A stretch of DNA of 7,880 bases, taken from assembly GCA_023420435.1 (NCBI GenBank), contig JAEZWE010000095.1, forward strand, positions 1-7,880. The letters are read 5' to 3'. Made by a program: the position numbers and the translations under genes. Within the stretch, counting starts at the first letter, position 1; every line of letters begins with the position of its first letter. The stretch is from Bacteroidota bacterium. GTDB lineage: Bacteria; Bacteroidota; Bacteroidia; Flavobacteriales; Weeksellaceae. The notes beneath the pieces were generated by a model. The model ran no database searches and was not told the origin of the DNA. It worked only from the letters and a program-made list of their open reading frames with translations. Shown piece by piece: positions 6,081 to 7,880 of the stretch.

Positions 6081-7175
6081 TTAGAGCATTTTCAGATTGT
6101 TGACTTCCAATTCAGTTAAAATTCTCCAGTGTCCACGTTTAATGTTTTTCTTGGTTAAACCTGCAAACATCACACGATCCAAAGTTTCAACCTCATAACC
6201 TAATCTTTGAAAAATTCTTCTGATCACACGATTCCAACCAATATGGATTTCTACTCCTACTTCATTTTTAGGTTTTCCTTCAATCCAAGAAATACTGTCC
6301 ACTTTTGCTACACCTTCTTCTAAACGAATTCCGTCAAGAATAGCTTGCATATCATCACCAGAAAGTTTTTTATCCAAAGTTACGTGATAAATTTTCTTAA
6401 TATCAAAAGAAGGATGCGTTAATTTCTTTGTTAAATGTCCATCATTAGTTAACAAAATAACACCGGTTGTAGAACGATCCAATCTTCCCACAGGAAAAAC
6501 TCTGTAAGGAGAAGCATTGGCAACTAAATCCATTACCGTTTTTCTCGCTTTTTCGTCTTTAGTTGTTGAAATATATCCTTTAGGTTTATTTAATAAAACG
6601 TAAACCGGTTTTTCTGGAGTAATACTTTGTCCGTCGAAAACTACTTTATCTGTTTTCTGAACTTGATATCCCATTTCTGTAACCACTTTTCCGTTTACGG
6701 TAACCAAACTTTGCTTGATTAAATCATCCGCTTCTCTCCTGCTACAAATTCCGGAATTGGCAATATATTTATTAAGACGAATGGTGTCTTTATGGATCTC
6801 TTTTTCAATTTTTTCCAAACGGCGTTTTTGTACAAAGTTTTTTGCACGGTCTTCATTTTGGTCGTCGTATTTCTTATAAGGCTTTTTACCAAATTTATTT
6901 TCCTTATCGTCGAATTTTTTGAAAGGTTTTTTGCCGTATTTTAAATCCCCTTTTTCGTATTTATCGCGGCTGTCGAAAGTTCTAGGTTTTCGATCTGCAT
7001 TTCCTGAACCTCTTTCGAAAGAACTTGATTTTCTTCGATCATCGCTTCCTGAGTTTCTGTCGAAAGAATTTTCAGATTTTTTGAAATTTTTTCGATCATT
7101 ATTGGTATTTCCAGAACCTCCAGATTTTGAAATTCTGGGTCTTTTGGGTCTTCCGCTATTATTATCTCTTTCCAT
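6081..7175 (-). CDS. RsuA/RluB-family rRNA pseudouridine synthase with charged N-terminal extension
   Basis: This 364-residue enzyme isomerises a specific uridine in rRNA to pseudouridine; the RluB/RsuA branch acts on 23S or 16S rRNA. An S4 RNA-binding domain covers about 132-178 (IRLNKYIANSGICSRREAD at its start). The catalytic domain follows from about 189, with VLLNKPKGYISTT (193-205), the active-site motif GRLDRSTTGVILLTNDG (230-246) with catalytic D233, and the C-terminal NRVIRRIFQRLGY (315-327). Residues 1-130 are an extension rich in K, R, D, S, G and N, with two sets of 15-residue tandem repeats; it is probably disordered and RNA-binding. Bacterial relatives without it are about 230-250 residues. 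The ATG at 7175 is favoured by a promoter box 26 bases upstream and by continuous low-complexity coding from there. Which rRNA site it modifies cannot be told from this sequence. Confidence 0.93.
   Translation of the reverse strand: MERDNNSGRPKRPRISKSGGSGNTNNDRKNFKKSENSFDRNSGSDDRRKSSSFERGSGNADRKPRTFDSRDKYEKGDLKYGKKPFKKFDDKENKFGKKPYKKYDDQNEDRAKNFVQKRRLEKIEKEIHKDTIRLNKYIANSGICSRREADDLIKQSLVTVNGKVVTEMGYQVQKTDKVVFDGQSITPEKPVYVLLNKPKGYISTTKDEKARKTVMDLVANASPYRVFPVGRLDRSTTGVILLTNDGHLTKKLTHPSFDIKKIYHVTLDKKLSGDDMQAILDGIRLEEGVAKVDSISWIEGKPKNEVGVEIHIGWNRVIRRIFQRLGYEVETLDRVMFAGLTKKNIKRGHWRILTELEVNNLKML
6846..6935 (-). repeat. Two tandem 15-codon repeats in the pseudouridine synthase N-terminus
   Basis: Residues 81-95 (GKKPFKKFDDKENKF) and 96-110 (GKKPYKKYDDQNEDR) are a direct duplication of a 15-residue unit. 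The protein copies match at 8 of the first 10 positions, with F/Y swaps at the other two, while synonymous codons differ (for example GGC/GGT, AAA/AAG). The duplication is therefore not recent or is under selection at the protein level. Confidence 0.8.
6978..7067 (-). repeat. Second pair of 15-codon repeats in the same N-terminus
   Basis: Residues 37-51 (SFDRNSGSDDRRKSS) and 52-66 (SFERGSGNADRKPRT) align with the same 15-residue period as the lysine-rich pair downstream, but with a different, arginine/serine/aspartate-rich unit. A third, decayed SGN-x4-DRK copy may precede them at about 21-29. Confidence 0.65.
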
Positions 7176-7200
7176 TTTAGTTCTGTACTGAAATTTTTTG

Positions 7201-7208
7201 CAAAGATA
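7201..7208 (-). promoter_or_regulatory. Promoter -7 box TATCTTTG for the pseudouridine synthase gene
   Basis: The minus strand reads TATCTTTGC, an exact TAnnTTTG element with the frequent trailing C. It predicts transcription starting near 7197 and a leader of about 22 nt before the ATG at 7175. A -33 TTTG at the usual spacing was not found. This is the best-placed promoter element in the window. Confidence 0.55.
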
Positions 7209-7258
7209 AGGTATTTTAAATGGTTGAAAAATTAAATATCAAGTTTTTGAAAAACCTC

Positions 7259-7266
7259 TAAATTTG
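7259..7266 (+). promoter_or_regulatory. Putative aroB promoter, -7 box TAAATTTG
   Basis: This is an exact TAnnTTTG match 13 bases before the aroB ATG. It would leave a leader of only about 10 nt, which is short. A TTTG at 7246-7249 is too close (9-base spacer) to act as the -33 element. It may be a real element or chance. Confidence 0.35.
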
Positions 7267-7279
7267 TAAAAAAATCGAG

Positions 7280-7880
7280 ATGATTTCTGAACTGGACAGC
7301 CAATTTACTGCTTTAAATAAATTTATAAAAGAAGCAGAACCTTCTAAAATTTTTATTTTGGTTGATGAAAATACGCATGAATATTGTCTTCCGAAAGTTC
7401 TTCCCAATTTAGAAACAGAAGTTCCATTTGAAATTTTGGAAATAGAACCTGGAGAAGAAATGAAAACGATAGAAACTGCAGTTCAGTTATGGGAAATTTT
7501 AGCAGAATATGAAGCAGATCGAAATTCACTTTTAATCAATATTGGTGGTGGTGTCATTTCCGATTTAGGCGGTTTTGTAGCATCTACTTATAAAAGATGA
7601 ATTAAATTTATCCATATTCCAACTTCGCTTTTAGGAATGTGTGATGCATCTATTGGCGGAAAAACAGGAATTGATCATCATTTTTTAAAAAATATCATAG
7701 GAACTTTTTCCCAACCCGAAGAAATATTTCTTTTTCCGGATTTTTTACAAACTTTATCTTTTGAGGAGCTGAGAAGTGGTTTTGCCGAAATGTTAAAGCA
7801 CGGATTGGTCGCAGATAAAAAACATTGGGCTGATTTGATTAAAATAAAAGAGATTTCTTTTGAAACGATTGCTCCACTAC
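7280..7880 (+). pseudogene. aroB: aroB, 3-dehydroquinate synthase, interrupted by an in-frame TGA; 3' end beyond the window
   Basis: AroB converts DAHP to 3-dehydroquinate, step 2 of the shikimate pathway, using NAD and a divalent metal. Codons 1-106 give the N-terminal NAD-binding part, with PGEEMKT (57-63), the glycine-rich NIGGGVISDLGGF (87-99) and VASTYKR (100-106). Codon 107 (7598-7600) is TGA. The same frame then continues without a stop for 93 codons to the edge: IKFIHIPTSLLGMCDASIGG (108-127), the lysine motif GGKTG (K128), KNIIGTF (137-143) and SGFAEMLKHG (166-175) with the predicted metal ligand E170. Relatives have Gly at position 107 (Y-K/Q-R-G-I/V), so one G-to-T change (GGA to TGA) explains it; no frameshift is involved. 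The stop-terminated product of 106 residues would lack the metal site and be inactive. The last third, with the two metal-binding histidines, lies outside the window. It is divergent from the pseudouridine synthase gene. Confidence 0.85.

Noticed and set aside
6919..7191. Plus-strand 90-codon frame opposite the pseudouridine synthase N-terminus
   Set aside because: Antisense to the repetitive lysine/serine-rich tail; its leucine/phenylalanine-rich translation is a by-product of that composition.
7280..7600. A genuine 106-residue protein ending at the TGA
   Set aside because: The protein is the N-terminal part of AroB only, and the same frame continues with the rest of the conserved enzyme; a truncated product would lack the metal site.
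7598..7640. Selenocysteine insertion at the aroB TGA
   Set aside because: The aligned residue is Gly rather than Cys or Sec, AroB has no known Sec forms, and the A/T-rich sequence right after the TGA shows no strong hairpin like a bacterial SECIS.

Overview
The window looks like a chromosomal segment of a low-GC member of the Bacteroidota, most likely a flavobacterium close to the Chryseobacterium/Weeksellaceae group. The evidence is the short primary sigma factor that begins MRQLKI and lacks region 1.1, A/T-rich leaders without Shine-Dalgarno sequences, several TAnnTTTG promoter boxes, and protein sequences typical of that group. The genus assignment is inferred from recalled family sequences, not from a search. 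No mobile element, RNA gene, CRISPR array or transferred island was seen.

Layout: 1-2254 (minus) is the N-terminal 751 codons of uvrA, cut by the left edge. It is divergent from rpoD (2418-3284, plus). A bidirectional hairpin terminator separates rpoD from a converging, tightly packed four-gene unit on the minus strand (5285 down to 3324). In transcription order this holds a YfiT/DinB-type bacillithiol transferase, a DUF1569 DinB-like protein, a YtxJ/BrxC-type bacilliredoxin and a Crp/Fnr-like regulator. Junctions are abutting, ATGA-overlapping and 4 bp, so this is very probably one operon for low-molecular-weight-thiol (bacillithiol) chemistry with its own regulator. Divergent from it is pncA (5413-6018, plus), a nicotinamidase of NAD salvage. 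A second bidirectional terminator separates pncA from a converging rRNA pseudouridine synthase of the RsuA/RluB family (7175-6081, minus), which carries a roughly 130-residue charged, repetitive N-terminal tail. Divergent from that, aroB (3-dehydroquinate synthase) starts at 7280 and runs off the right edge.

The most notable observation is in aroB. An in-frame TGA at 7598-7600 sits where the family has a conserved glycine (GGA to TGA is one substitution). The same frame stays open for 93 further codons with clear AroB motifs to the window edge. This is a nonsense mutation, a sequencing error, or, much less likely, recoding. The other main point is the compact bacillithiol-type operon ending in a Crp-like gene. 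The remaining genes are conserved housekeeping functions (DNA repair, primary sigma factor, NAD salvage, rRNA modification, shikimate pathway). No gene-free stretch exceeds 300 bases; the longest is 163 bases (2255-2417).
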